DNA from: Parvimonas sp035282405 | GTDB lineage: Bacteria; Bacillota; Clostridia; Tissierellales; Peptoniphilaceae | DNA length: 64,000 bases | Assembly: GCF_035282405.1 (NCBI RefSeq) | Contig: NZ_JAYKBP010000001.1 | Coordinates: 1-64,000, forward strand | Reading direction: 5' to 3' | Shown: positions 34,798-44,584 of the stretch, in pieces | Position numbering within the stretch: position 1 is the first letter of the stretch | Layout: each line of letters starts with the position of its first letter | Notes under the pieces: generated by a model | Database searches by the model: none | What the model was told of the DNA's origin: nothing | Seen by the model: only the letters and a program-made list of their open reading frames with translations | Translations under genes and position numbers: made by a program

Positions 34798-34827
34798 CTT
34801 TATAGGTAATATTGAAAGGAGGTATTT

Positions 34828-36573
34828 ATGAAAAAATGGTTTATTAAGTCTGATAATGGATTAACTAAAGAAAATTTCAAAAATAATAATGAATTTTCTT
34901 ATATAACTTGTCAACTTTTGGCAAACAGAAAAATTGATTATAAAAATGTAAAAAAATTTTTATATCCTGATTATAAATACCTCCATAATCCTTTTTTGAT
35001 GAAAGATTTAGATACAGCTATTGAAATTATTGTTGATGCTATAGATAATAATTTGCATATACAAATTGTTGGAGATTATGATCAAGACGGTAATTCTGCA
35101 ACTGTTGTTCTAATGAAGGGAATAGGTTTTTTTACTGATAATATCAGTTTTGCTATTCCACACAGAGTAGAAGATGGTTATGGTATTTCAAAGGGAATTG
35201 TAGATAATGCTAAAGAAAATGGCGTTGATTTAATTATAACTTGTGATAATGGAACATCTGCATTTGAAGTTGCGGAATATTGTAATTCTATAAATATTCC
35301 AATGATTATAACTGATCATCATCAGGTATGTTTTGATGATGAAAAAAATCAAATTCTTCCTAAAGCAAAAGCAGTAATAAACCCTCATAGGGTAGATTGT
35401 GAATATCCATTTAAAGAATTATGTGGCGCCGGAGTTGCATTTAAGTTAATGCAGGCATTATTTGATGAATTAGGTGGAGACGAAAATTATTTGATAGATT
35501 TATTACAATTTGTATCTATGGGAACGGTTTGTGATGTTGTTGACCTAGTTGATGAAAATAGATTTTTTGTGAAAAAAGGATTAGAATTATTAAATTCTAG
35601 TGATAATATTGGAGTAAATAAATTAAAAAAAGAGAATGAGGTAGGAAAAATAACAGCTACTTCATTAGGATTTAAATTAGGACCTTGTATTAATGCTGCA
35701 GGAAGACTAGAGTCTGCAAGCATTGGTGTTAATTTGTTTTTAGAAGAAGATGAAGAGTCTGCTGATAACTATGCTAAGAAATTAGTTGAATTAAATGGTA
35801 AAAGAAAAGATTTAACTAACGAAGCATACTCCAGAGTGAATTTAAAAATTAAGGAAAATAAATATTTTGAAGATGATATTATTGTAGTATATGATGAAGA
35901 AATTCATGAATCAATTGCTGGAATTGTTGCAGGAAGAATTAAAGATTATTATTATAAACCAACTTTAGTTTTTTCAAAAGCAAAAGAAGAAGGTATTTTA
36001 AAAGGAAGTGCTAGGAGCATTGAAGATTATGATATAATTTCAAAACTTAGAGATTTTTCAAATCTTTTTGAAAAATTAGGAGGACATGCTATGGCAGCGG
36101 GTTTCTCAATAAAAGAAGAAAATTTAGATATATTGCGAAATGAATTAAATAAGAATTCTAATTTGATTTCAGAAAATTTTATAGAAAAAGTAAAGATTGA
36201 TTGTTCATTAGATTTTAGATTATTAAATTATAATATTGTGGATGAATTAAAATTATTAGAACCTTATGGAAAAGCAAATCCAGAGCCTCTATTTGGAACT
36301 AAAAATGTAGAAATAAAATCTATTTCTATTATAGGAAAAAATAAAAATGTAATAAAATTAATTTTAAGTCAAGATAATGTAGAATTTAGTGGAATTATTT
36401 TTACTAATTACGATAAATATATTAAGTATTTTAACGAAAAGTTTAAAACTAATAATATAATATCAGAACAGAATAATATTAAAAATAAATTTGTAGATAT
36501 TTTATATACTCCTGTAATTAATGAGTATATGCATACAAAATCGATACAATTACTAATAAAAGATATAAGGTAG
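34828..36573 (+). CDS. recJ: RecJ single-strand 5'-3' exonuclease
   Basis: 581 residues, close to minimal RecJ length. DHH domain: VGDYDQDGNSA, TCDNGTSA and ITDHHQV; DHHA1 domain: SIAGIVAGRIKDYYYKPTLV and FEKLGGHAMAAGFSI; C-terminal OB fold. It degrades single-stranded DNA in recombination and repair. AAGGAGG site. Its stop overlaps the ribosome site of the RSH gene, so the two are coupled; recJ before relA is a common clostridial order. Confidence 0.92.
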   Translation: MKKWFIKSDNGLTKENFKNNNEFSYITCQLLANRKIDYKNVKKFLYPDYKYLHNPFLMKDLDTAIEIIVDAIDNNLHIQIVGDYDQDGNSATVVLMKGIGFFTDNISFAIPHRVEDGYGISKGIVDNAKENGVDLIITCDNGTSAFEVAEYCNSINIPMIITDHHQVCFDDEKNQILPKAKAVINPHRVDCEYPFKELCGAGVAFKLMQALFDELGGDENYLIDLLQFVSMGTVCDVVDLVDENRFFVKKGLELLNSSDNIGVNKLKKENEVGKITATSLGFKLGPCINAAGRLESASIGVNLFLEEDEESADNYAKKLVELNGKRKDLTNEAYSRVNLKIKENKYFEDDIIVVYDEEIHESIAGIVAGRIKDYYYKPTLVFSKAKEEGILKGSARSIEDYDIISKLRDFSNLFEKLGGHAMAAGFSIKEENLDILRNELNKNSNLISENFIEKVKIDCSLDFRLLNYNIVDELKLLEPYGKANPEPLFGTKNVEIKSISIIGKNKNVIKLILSQDNVEFSGIIFTNYDKYIKYFNEKFKTNNIISEQNNIKNKFVDILYTPVINEYMHTKSIQLLIKDIR

Positions 36574-36585
36574 GAGGTGAGAACA

Positions 36586-38739
36586 ATGTTAGATGAATTA
36601 TTATCAAAAATTAAAAGCTATAATCCAAATACAGATGTTGAAAGAATTACAAAAGCATATGATTTTACCAAAGAATGTCATGAAGGTCAATTCAGAAATT
36701 CCGGAGAACCATATTTTATCCATCCTGTGGCGGTAGCTAATATTTTAGCAGATTTATATATGGATGATGCAACAATTATTGCTGGCCTTATGCATGATAT
36801 TTTAGAAGATACGGAAGTTACATTTGAAGAGATGGCAGAAATGTTTGATGAAGAAATTGCAAATCTTGTAGATGGAGTTACAAAACTTAAAAAAATTAAG
36901 TATCAAAGTAAACAAGAATCACAAGCAGATAATTTGAGAAAAATGCTTTTAGCTATGAATTCAGATATTAGAGTTATAATAATAAAAATTGCAGATAGAC
37001 TTCATAATATCAGAACTTTGGAATATATGAAAAAAGCTAAGCAATTAGAGAAAGCAAAAGAAACTTTAGAAATTTATGCACCTTTAGCTTATAGACTAGG
37101 TATGAGTAATGTTAAATGGGAACTTGAAGATTTATCTTTAAGGTATTTAGAACCTGAAATATATTATGACTTAGCTGAAAGAGTTAAGAAAAAGAGAAGT
37201 GAAAGAGAAAAAATTATAAATGATATTATTGAAGAAATAAGTAAGAGTTTAAAAGAACATAGTATTCAAGGAGAAATAAGCGGAAGACCAAAGAGTTTAT
37301 ATAGTATTTATAAGAAAATGTATAAACAAAATAAGAGTTTTGATGAAATTTTTGATTTAACAGCTGTTAGAATTATTGTTCCAACAATTAGTGACTGTTA
37401 TGCTGTTTTAGGAATAGTTCATTCTAAATGGAAACCAATACCTTCAAGGTTTAAGGACTACATTGCAGTACCAAAACCTAATTTATATCAATCTTTGCAC
37501 AATACACTTATTAGTAATTCTGGAGATGTATTTGAGGTGCAAATTAGGACTTTTGAAATGCATAAAACCGCAGAATATGGGATTGCTGCACATTGGAAAT
37601 ATAAGGCCGGTGTTGATAGAAGCACAAGTTTTGATGATAAATTAACTTGGCTTAGACAACTTATGGATTGGCAAAGAGAAGTAAATGATAATAGAGAATT
37701 TATTACTTCTTTTAAAGAAGACTTTGTTTCTGATGAAGTTTTTGTTTTTTCTCCAAAAGGTGATGTTATCAATTTAATAGCTGGAGCAACACCTATAGAT
37801 TTTGCTTATAAAGTCCATACAGCAGTTGGGAATAATTGTGTTGGAGCTAAAGTTGACGGGAGAATAGTTCCGTTAAATTATAAGTTAAAAAATGGTAATA
37901 TAGTAGAAATATTGACCAATCCTAACTCATCAGGGCCTAGTAAGGACTGGCTTAAGATTGTCAAATCTTCTCAAGCTAAGACTAAAATAAAACAATGGTT
38001 TAAAAAAGAAAACAAAGCTTTAAATATTGTTCAAGGTAGAGATATGCTTGAAAAAGAAGTTAGGAGATTAGGTTTTACTTATAGTAAGATTTTAAAAGAT
38101 GATTGGCTTTTACAAATTGCAAAAAGATTGAGCTTTAATACAATTGATGAAATGTATGCTGGAATTGGTTTTGGAAGCATTAATTTAAAACAGATTATAC
38201 CAAGATTAAAAGAATTTTATAGCGATTATTATCAGGAATCAGCTGATGATATAATTAATCGAGTTAAAAGTGAAAAGTCTGAGAGTAAACTTAATTCTAA
38301 AGGAGTTATTGTAAAAGGAATTGATAATATAGAAGTTAGCTTTGCAAAATGCTGTAATCCTCTTCCAGGAGATGAAATAGTGGGGTATATTACAAAAGGT
38401 AGAGGAATTTCTATTCATAATTGCAGTTGTACGAATATAAAAAATGTTATAAATCGAGATAGACTTATTGCAGTTGAATGGACCAATACTAAAAATTTAT
38501 TTTATAAAGTTGAAGTTGCAGTTATTTCTTTAGATCAAGTTGGAGCATTGGCAGATGTAGCTCATATTATTTCAGAATCAAAATTAAATTTAGTAGGTAT
38601 AACCGCAAAAACCGGAAAAGACAAAACTTTTATTACTAATATTATAGTTGAAATAAAAAATATTGATGAACTTGATAGGTTAATAAATAAAATTAAATCT
38701 TTAAAAGGTATACTTGATGTATATAGGGTGAGAGCATAA
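36586..38739 (+). CDS. relA: RSH: bifunctional (p)ppGpp synthetase/hydrolase
   Basis: 717 residues from ATG 36586, eight bases after GGAGG; the in-frame GTG at 36577 is inside the site. HD hydrolase domain (about 20-155) with GLMHDILEDT, synthetase domain (about 235-345) with GRPKSLYSIYKKM and RFKDYIAVPKPNLYQSLH (intact Y-x-S-x-H loop), TGS domain (about 385-445, DEVFVFSPKGDVINL), a zinc-finger-type CCNPLPGDEI region and a C-terminal ACT domain. It controls the stringent response at the ribosome. It is followed directly by dtd, the classic Bacillota order. Confidence 0.95.
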   Translation: MLDELLSKIKSYNPNTDVERITKAYDFTKECHEGQFRNSGEPYFIHPVAVANILADLYMDDATIIAGLMHDILEDTEVTFEEMAEMFDEEIANLVDGVTKLKKIKYQSKQESQADNLRKMLLAMNSDIRVIIIKIADRLHNIRTLEYMKKAKQLEKAKETLEIYAPLAYRLGMSNVKWELEDLSLRYLEPEIYYDLAERVKKKRSEREKIINDIIEEISKSLKEHSIQGEISGRPKSLYSIYKKMYKQNKSFDEIFDLTAVRIIVPTISDCYAVLGIVHSKWKPIPSRFKDYIAVPKPNLYQSLHNTLISNSGDVFEVQIRTFEMHKTAEYGIAAHWKYKAGVDRSTSFDDKLTWLRQLMDWQREVNDNREFITSFKEDFVSDEVFVFSPKGDVINLIAGATPIDFAYKVHTAVGNNCVGAKVDGRIVPLNYKLKNGNIVEILTNPNSSGPSKDWLKIVKSSQAKTKIKQWFKKENKALNIVQGRDMLEKEVRRLGFTYSKILKDDWLLQIAKRLSFNTIDEMYAGIGFGSINLKQIIPRLKEFYSDYYQESADDIINRVKSEKSESKLNSKGVIVKGIDNIEVSFAKCCNPLPGDEIVGYITKGRGISIHNCSCTNIKNVINRDRLIAVEWTNTKNLFYKVEVAVISLDQVGALADVAHIISESKLNLVGITAKTGKDKTFITNIIVEIKNIDELDRLINKIKSLKGILDVYRVRA

Positions 38740-39188
38740 TGAGAGCTATATTACAGAGAGTTAATTTTGCAAGTGTAGAAGTTGATAAAAAGGAAGTATC
38801 CAGAATTAGTAAGGGACTACTTCTTTTTGTTGGCTTTGGAAAAGAAGATACTGATTATGATTTAAAGTATATTTTTAAAAAAATTATAAATCTTAGAATT
38901 TTTGAAGACCAAAATTCTAAAATGAATCTATCAGTTTTAGATAAAGGGTATGAAATTTTGATTGTTTCACAATTTACTTTATATGGTGATTGTAGAAAAG
39001 GTAATAGACCTAGTTTTGATAGTAGTTTATCTGTTTTTGAAGCTAAGAAAAAATATGAAGAATTTTTGAAATTATTTTATGATAATGATATTGCAATTAA
39101 GACAGGAATATTTCAAGCTGATATGAAAATATTGCTTGAAAATAACGGACCTGTTACAATTCAGTTGGATTCCGAGAAAAGTTATTAG
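38739..39188 (+). CDS. dtd: D-aminoacyl-tRNA deacylase
   Basis: 149 residues, standard length. SQFTLYGDCRKGNRPSF and NNGPVTIQLDS are the two family motifs that form the active site at the dimer interface. It removes D-amino acids wrongly attached to tRNA. The start overlaps the RSH stop by one base (TAATG), so translation is coupled. Confidence 0.95.
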   Translation: MRAILQRVNFASVEVDKKEVSRISKGLLLFVGFGKEDTDYDLKYIFKKIINLRIFEDQNSKMNLSVLDKGYEILIVSQFTLYGDCRKGNRPSFDSSLSVFEAKKKYEEFLKLFYDNDIAIKTGIFQADMKILLENNGPVTIQLDSEKSY

Positions 39189-39197
39189 GAGATAATT

Positions 39198-39821
39198 ATG
39201 AATATAAAAAGAATAGTTGTTGGAGTATATGCAGTAAACTGCTATATCGTTTATAATGATAATAAAAATGGATTTATAGTTGATCCAGGTGGAGATAGTG
39301 ATGATATTATTAAATTTATTGATGAAGAGAAAATAAAATTAAAATTTATATTGCTTACTCATGGCCATGCAGACCACATTGGGGCTGTAAAAATCATAAA
39401 AGAAAAATATAATTTATCTATTTATGCTAGTATAAAAGAAAAAGATTTATTAAAAGATCCTATTATAAATTTATCAAAATCAATTCCACCTTTTAAAGAT
39501 ATAGAATTAATAGCAGATAGATGGCTTTATGATGAAGAAGTAATTGATTTTTATGGGGAAAAACTTTATATAATGGAAACACCTGGACATACAATTGGAA
39601 GTATTTGTATTTGTATGGATGGTGTTGTGTTTTCAGGAGATACATTATTTAGAATGAGTATAGGGAGAAGTGATTTACCTACGGGAAGTTTTGATGAAAT
39701 AATTAATTCTGTAAAAAAATTATATAATTTAAAAAAGGATTATAGAATATTGCCAGGTCACGGTGCAGAGAGTAATTTGCAATTTGAAAGAGAAAATAAT
39801 CCGTTTATGAAAAATATGTAA
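39198..39821 (+). CDS. Metallo-beta-lactamase-fold hydrolase (glyoxalase II-like)
   Basis: 207 residues. Zinc ligands appear in LLTHGHADHIGAV (H-x-H-x-D-H), ETPGHTIGS, FSGDTLF and LPGHGAES. The family covers hydroxyacylglutathione hydrolase-like thioesterases such as YcbL; it is too short for true glyoxalase II with its C-terminal helical domain. Placement after relA-dtd is common in Bacillota, and its substrate is unknown. GGAG site nine bases after dtd. Confidence 0.88.
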   Translation: MNIKRIVVGVYAVNCYIVYNDNKNGFIVDPGGDSDDIIKFIDEEKIKLKFILLTHGHADHIGAVKIIKEKYNLSIYASIKEKDLLKDPIINLSKSIPPFKDIELIADRWLYDEEVIDFYGEKLYIMETPGHTIGSICICMDGVVFSGDTLFRMSIGRSDLPTGSFDEIINSVKKLYNLKKDYRILPGHGAESNLQFERENNPFMKNM

Positions 39822-39842
39822 AGATAGTGGGAGATACAATAA

Positions 39843-41279
39843 ATGTATGATATTATAGTGATAGGTTGTGGAGTAATAGGTGCAAGTGTTGCTTATGAAT
39901 TATCTAAGTATAATTTAAAAGTCTTAGTATTAGAAAAAGAAATTGATGTTGCTGATGGAACTACAAAGGCAAATAGTGGAATTTTACATTCAGGCTATGA
40001 TCCTGAACCTGGAACATTAATGGCAAGGTTAAATGTAGAAGGTTCAAAAAGAATTAAAGAATTGGTAAAAAAATTAGATGTTCAATATAATGAATGTGGT
40101 TCATTAGTTTTAGCTTTTAATGAAGAAGATGAAAAAACTTTAGAAAAATTGTTAGATAATGGTATTAAAAATGGTGTTGAAAATCTGAGAATTATCAATA
40201 AAGAAGAAATTGAAAAAATAGAACCAAATATCAATAAAACTGTAACTAAAGCACTATTTTCACCAGGTGCAGGAGTAATAGATCCTTGGGAATTATGTAT
40301 AGCAATGTCTCAAGTTGCTGTTTCAAATGGAGTTGAAATAAAATTAAATAGTGAAGTTGTAGATATTATAAAAGAAGATGAAAAGTTCATAGTAAAAACT
40401 AAAGATAATACATATACATCCAAATATATAGTAAATGCAGCAGGAGTAAATTCAGATAAAGTTCATAATATGGTTTGTGAAAAGGAATTTGAAATAACAC
40501 CATCTAGAGGTCAATATTTTATATTAGATAAAAGTCAAAAAGATCTTGTTAAACATGTACTATTTCAATGTCCATCTAAAGCGGGTAAGGGAGTTTTAAT
40601 TGCTCCTACATCACATAATAATATTATAATCGGTCCCAATGCTGAAAGCAATTCAGAAATTTTTGATAAATCAACAACTTTTGAGGGATTAAATGAGGTA
40701 AAAGAAAAAGTTTCAAAAACCATTTCTAATATTCCTTACTGGGAAAACATTAATAATTTTTCAGGGTTAAGGGCTAATAGTACAGAACCTGATTTTATAA
40801 TTAGGGAAGCAAAAAGCTGTAAAAATTTTGTTGACTTAGCTGGAATAAAATCTCCAGGCTTAGCTTCTTGTGCTGCTATTGGATTAATGTGTTTAGATAT
40901 TTTAAAGGATATTGGTGTAGTTTTTGTAGAAAAAGAAAATTATATTGATAGCAGAAAAATTATAAGAATAAAACATCTATCTCCTGAAGAAAGAGCAGAA
41001 AAAATTAAAGAAAATCCTCTTTATGGGAATATAATTTGTAGATGTATAACTGTTTCTGAGGGAGAAATTATAGATTCATTAAATATGCCTTTACCTCCAA
41101 GAACACTTGGTGCTGTTAAAAAAAGGACAGGAGCCGGTATGGGACGTTGTTTAGGTGGTTTTTGTGGTCCAAAAGTATTAGATATAATTTCAAGAGAATT
41201 AAATATTCTACCGGAAGAAGTTTATAATACTAATTTTGGAAGTTATATTATAACTGGAAAAACAAAAGAAGGGGAGTAA
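39843..41279 (+). CDS. GlpA-like FAD-dependent oxidoreductase with BFD [2Fe-2S] domain
   Basis: 478 residues. FAD-binding N terminus IIVIGCGVIGASVAYELSK, DAO-type core with TKANSGILHSGYDPEPGTL and GLRANSTEPDFIIRE, then a C-terminal BFD-like iron-sulfur domain (about 395-450) with CRC and GRCLGGFCGP cysteines. This is the form of anaerobic glycerol-3-phosphate dehydrogenase large subunits and of related 2-hydroxyacid oxidases. The two genes that follow make the usual three-gene set. Substrate is inferred as glycerol 3-phosphate; glpK and glpF are not nearby. Confidence 0.85.
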   Translation: MYDIIVIGCGVIGASVAYELSKYNLKVLVLEKEIDVADGTTKANSGILHSGYDPEPGTLMARLNVEGSKRIKELVKKLDVQYNECGSLVLAFNEEDEKTLEKLLDNGIKNGVENLRIINKEEIEKIEPNINKTVTKALFSPGAGVIDPWELCIAMSQVAVSNGVEIKLNSEVVDIIKEDEKFIVKTKDNTYTSKYIVNAAGVNSDKVHNMVCEKEFEITPSRGQYFILDKSQKDLVKHVLFQCPSKAGKGVLIAPTSHNNIIIGPNAESNSEIFDKSTTFEGLNEVKEKVSKTISNIPYWENINNFSGLRANSTEPDFIIREAKSCKNFVDLAGIKSPGLASCAAIGLMCLDILKDIGVVFVEKENYIDSRKIIRIKHLSPEERAEKIKENPLYGNIICRCITVSEGEIIDSLNMPLPPRTLGAVKKRTGAGMGRCLGGFCGPKVLDIISRELNILPEEVYNTNFGSYIITGKTKEGE

Positions 41280-41289
41280 AGTACCTAAT

Positions 41290-42558
41290 ATGGAAAATTA
41301 TGATTTAGTTGTTATTGGCGGAGGTCCTGCAGGGCTAGCTGCTGCTTGTGAGGCCAAGAAAAATGGAATAGATAAAGTATTGATTTTAGAAAGAGATAAA
41401 GAGGCTGGTGGAATTTTAAATCAATGTATTCATAACGGATTTGGATTACATTATTTTAAAGAAGAATTAACAGGACCAGAATATGCTCAAAGATTTATTG
41501 ATTTAGCAAGAGAATATAATGTTGAAATAAGATTAAATTCAATGGTATTAGATTTTGATGAAAACAAAATTATTCATGCAATAAGCAAGGATTATGGCTA
41601 TCAAATAATACAAACAAAAGCAATTGTACTTGCAATGGGATGTAGAGAAAGAACGAGAGGAGCAATTTCTATACCTGGAGATAGACCTTCTGGAGTATTA
41701 ACTGCAGGTTCTGCTCAAATGTATGTTAATATGCAAGGCCTTATGTGTGGTAAAAAGATTGTTATTTTAGGTTCAGGAGATATTGGATTAATAATGGCAA
41801 GAAGATTATCTTTGGAAGGGGCTGAAGTTATAGCTTGTGTAGAACTTATGCCTTATTCGAATGGTCTTGCAAGAAATATAGTCCAATGTTTATATGATTA
41901 TAACATCCCATTGTTACTTTCTCATACTGTTACCAACATCATTGGAAAAGATAGACTTGAAAAAGTTGTTATAAGTAAAGTTGATGGGAATAAAATTCCT
42001 ATAAAAGGTACTGAAATAGAATTAGAATGTGATACATTATTACTTTCTGTAGGCTTAATTCCAGAAAATGAAATTACTCGAGAAATTGGCATCGAAATAG
42101 ATGGAAGAACTAAAGGAGCTTTTGTTTTTGAAAATATGGAAACAAGTATGGATGGAGTTTTTGCATGTGGTAATGTATGCCATGTTCATGATTTAGTAGA
42201 TTTTGTTACAGGAGAAAGTCAAAAAGCCGGTAGAGCAGCTGCAAAATACATTTTTGATAATAATTTATTTGAAAGTAGAAAGATTGAGATTTTAAATGGA
42301 GATGGAATTTTTTATACAGTTCCTCAAACTATAAGAGTTGAAAATATGGAAAATAGATTAGAAATATTTTTTAGAGTAAAAAGTGTTGAAAAAAATATTT
42401 TGATTAAAGTTGCTGATGAGAATGGAAAAATTATAAAAAAATTTAAGAGATCGCATGTTGCACCAGCTGAAATGGAAAAAATTGCTTTAACAAAAAAACA
42501 AATAGAGTTTGTAAGTACGGATAAGATAATTATATCTATGGAAAAAGGAGATAATTAA
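41290..42558 (+). CDS. GlpB-like FAD/NAD(P) oxidoreductase
   Basis: 422 residues. FAD site VVIGGGPAGLAAACEAKK, second dinucleotide-binding site IVILGSGDIGLIMARRLSLEG, and the redox-enzyme motif GVFACGNVCHVHDLVDFV near the end of the core. It is a pyridine-nucleotide-disulfide reductase-fold protein without the active disulfide. It sits 10 bases after the GlpA-like gene and should pass electrons between that enzyme and NAD(P) or a quinone. GGGGAG lies unusually far (13 bases) from the ATG. Confidence 0.85.
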   Translation: MENYDLVVIGGGPAGLAAACEAKKNGIDKVLILERDKEAGGILNQCIHNGFGLHYFKEELTGPEYAQRFIDLAREYNVEIRLNSMVLDFDENKIIHAISKDYGYQIIQTKAIVLAMGCRERTRGAISIPGDRPSGVLTAGSAQMYVNMQGLMCGKKIVILGSGDIGLIMARRLSLEGAEVIACVELMPYSNGLARNIVQCLYDYNIPLLLSHTVTNIIGKDRLEKVVISKVDGNKIPIKGTEIELECDTLLLSVGLIPENEITREIGIEIDGRTKGAFVFENMETSMDGVFACGNVCHVHDLVDFVTGESQKAGRAAAKYIFDNNLFESRKIEILNGDGIFYTVPQTIRVENMENRLEIFFRVKSVEKNILIKVADENGKIIKKFKRSHVAPAEMEKIALTKKQIEFVSTDKIIISMEKGDN

Positions 42559-42560
42559 CT

Positions 42561-42905
42561 ATGAAAGATATGGTATGTATTGTTTGTCCTGTTGGATGTC
42601 GAATATCAGTTGATGAAGAAAATAATTATAAAGTAATAGGAAATAAATGTCCAAAGGGGTCAAATTATGGAAAAAAAGAATTGACTTTTCCAACTAGAAC
42701 TATAACTTCCACTGTAAAGATAAAAAATGCCATTCATAATAGATTACCAGTAAAAACTTCACAAGAAATTCCAAAAAATATGATTTTTGATATTATGAGA
42801 GAATTAAATAAGATTGAAGTTGTTTCTCCGATAAAAGTTGGCGATATTATTTTGGAAAACGTATTAAATACTGGTGCAAATATCATTGCAAGTAGAGATA
42901 TGTGA
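42561..42905 (+). CDS. DUF1667 protein, small partner of the GlpA/GlpB pair
   Basis: 114 residues. The N terminus has four cysteines (C6, C9, C13, C30) in VCIVCPVGC and NKCPKGSNYG, suggesting a metal or iron-sulfur site like molybdopterin-enzyme N termini. The rest, with FPTRTITSTVKIKN and LPVKTSQEIPK, is the DUF1667 signature. DUF1667 genes regularly follow GlpA/GlpB-like genes in Bacillota and are thought to stand in for GlpC; the biochemical role is not known. It begins two bases after the GlpB-like stop. Confidence 0.88.
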   Translation: MKDMVCIVCPVGCRISVDEENNYKVIGNKCPKGSNYGKKELTFPTRTITSTVKIKNAIHNRLPVKTSQEIPKNMIFDIMRELNKIEVVSPIKVGDIILENVLNTGANIIASRDM

Positions 42906-42973
42906 TTTATTATAAGGGTATTAAATATTACAGATTTTTATATAGATTGATTTCAGACTAGAAAGGTGATTAA

Positions 42974-43360
42974 ATGAAAAAGATATATATTATAGGCTTA
43001 GTTATAATTTTAATAGGAGGTGTTTTTATGGCTTTTAGTTTAAATGGAAACGGATCAAAACACAAGGAAGAATTTAGAGAAAGACAAGATAGAATTGCCC
43101 TATATTTTGTAAATAATTATGAATTAGCAAATGGTGAAGAAATAAAAGAAATAAAAATTACAAGTTTCAGAAAAGATCTCATGACAGGGTATTGGCATTG
43201 TATCCTTTTAATAAATGGAAAATATTATGCTGATATTTCAGAAAACTACGAAGAAAAAAACATTCTAGGTGCTAGTTATCAAAGTGATGAATTTAAAAGA
43301 ATAAAACCTCAAAAAAACAATACTAAATTAGAAGCAAAAATAGAATATGTTGAGGATTAG
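42974..43360 (+). CDS. Small membrane-anchored protein, possible immunity partner
   Basis: 128 residues. One N-terminal hydrophobic segment at about 3-22 (MKKIYIIGLVIILIGG) with no lipobox cysteine, then a soluble domain of about 100 residues with a mixed strand pattern: ERQDRIALYFVNNY, EIKEIKITSF and GYWHCILLINGKYYADI. It reminds me of DUF1433-type small proteins of Bacillota, which are lipoproteins in staphylococci; this is a weak resemblance. It lies three bases upstream of a secreted-type lipase gene, so it may neutralise that enzyme at the membrane. AAGGTGAT site. The 68-base gap upstream shows no terminator. Confidence 0.6.
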   Translation: MKKIYIIGLVIILIGGVFMAFSLNGNGSKHKEEFRERQDRIALYFVNNYELANGEEIKEIKITSFRKDLMTGYWHCILLINGKYYADISENYEEKNILGASYQSDEFKRIKPQKNNTKLEAKIEYVED

Positions 43361-43363
43361 TTT

Positions 43364-44584
43364 ATGAGTGATACAAAGATTACAGATTTTGATTATAACA
43401 TAATTTCAGATGAAGTTTACAGAGTTAGAAAAAATAAACCAGGTAATGATAAACCACGAAAAAAAGGAGATTTAATTGAAAAATCTAATAAAGATTTCAA
43501 AGTCTTAGAAGTACTAGACCATAAAAACGGAATGCAAGCAATGGCAGTTGCTCCAATTATAAATGGAAAAGTGGATACAAAGCATATTGTAATAGCTTAT
43601 GCAGGAACTGATGAATGGAATGATATCTTAACAGATATTCAAACGATTTACCTTGGAAGTACAAAGTATAAGCTGTCTAGTGAGAGCAACCGTCTTTTGT
43701 CGCTAGACTTAAAAATATCTAAAGCTCAATCAAATACAGCATTAGAATTTGCAGATAAAATAAGAGCAGAATATCCAGATTCTATAATAACTACAACGGG
43801 GCATTCATTAGGTCAATCTCTAGCTATGTATGTTGCTTTAAAAATGAGATTTAATAATACAGGATTTAACGGACCGGATATACATAAGATGATATATGGA
43901 GACGAGATAGAATATATGAGAGAACATCCTGAGCAATTTATGAATTATAGAAATAATCGTGATCTTATAGGAAATATTACAGGAAACGAAACACAAACAG
44001 CAATATATTTAGATTATGGCAGTGGATTTATACCTCATAGTTTATCGAATTGGAAATTTAATGAAGAAGGAGAACTTATAAACAAAGAAGGAGAAGTAGC
44101 AGAAAAACATCTAAAAATAAAACAAGAAATGTTTAGTGAACTAGAAAATCTAAAAAGTTTTAAAGAAAATTTAGCACAAGGAGGCTATACAAAGAACGAG
44201 GAAATATTTTTAGATAGTGAACAAGCAAGAATAATATCAAAAGGTGTAAAAGAAATATCGACAACAGCATATGAAAATATAAAAAATATAAGAGATAAAG
44301 CAGTTGCAGGAGCAGAAGAAATATGGGATAGTACATTAGAAGTCCCGTTTGGATTTATTTTATCACCACAAGAAGTAAGGGCAGCATATATGGAAGGTGG
44401 AGTAACTTATGATACTACAGTAGGACAAACAAAAAGAGAGCTTGATCCAAAAGTAGAAAAGGCAAAAGAAATAAATGAAAATTTTATAGAGTTAGATGAA
44501 AAGGTAAATAAAACTATTGATGAAATGCTGGAAAAAGATGAAGAATTAAAAAAGGATTTTGATTTATGGACGAAAGAGATATAG
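43364..44584 (+). CDS. Lipase-fold protein with helical C-terminal half (TslA-like candidate)
   Basis: 406 residues. The N-terminal half (about 8-235) is an alpha/beta-hydrolase of the class 3 lipase/DUF2974 kind: IVIAYAGTDEWND (oxyanion region), TTGHSLGQSLAMYVA with Ser148, NNRDLIGNI with Asp200 and IPHSLSNW with His225, a complete-looking triad. The half from about 240 to 406 is helical and charged, with no signal peptide anywhere. This order, enzyme first and helical targeting part last, is that of the type VII secreted phospholipase TslA as I recall it. No ESX gene or small helical partner is in the window, so secretion is inferred. Local base use is slightly richer in A than neighbours. 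Confidence 0.72.
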   Translation: MSDTKITDFDYNIISDEVYRVRKNKPGNDKPRKKGDLIEKSNKDFKVLEVLDHKNGMQAMAVAPIINGKVDTKHIVIAYAGTDEWNDILTDIQTIYLGSTKYKLSSESNRLLSLDLKISKAQSNTALEFADKIRAEYPDSIITTTGHSLGQSLAMYVALKMRFNNTGFNGPDIHKMIYGDEIEYMREHPEQFMNYRNNRDLIGNITGNETQTAIYLDYGSGFIPHSLSNWKFNEEGELINKEGEVAEKHLKIKQEMFSELENLKSFKENLAQGGYTKNEEIFLDSEQARIISKGVKEISTTAYENIKNIRDKAVAGAEEIWDSTLEVPFGFILSPQEVRAAYMEGGVTYDTTVGQTKRELDPKVEKAKEINENFIELDEKVNKTIDEMLEKDEELKKDFDLWTKEI

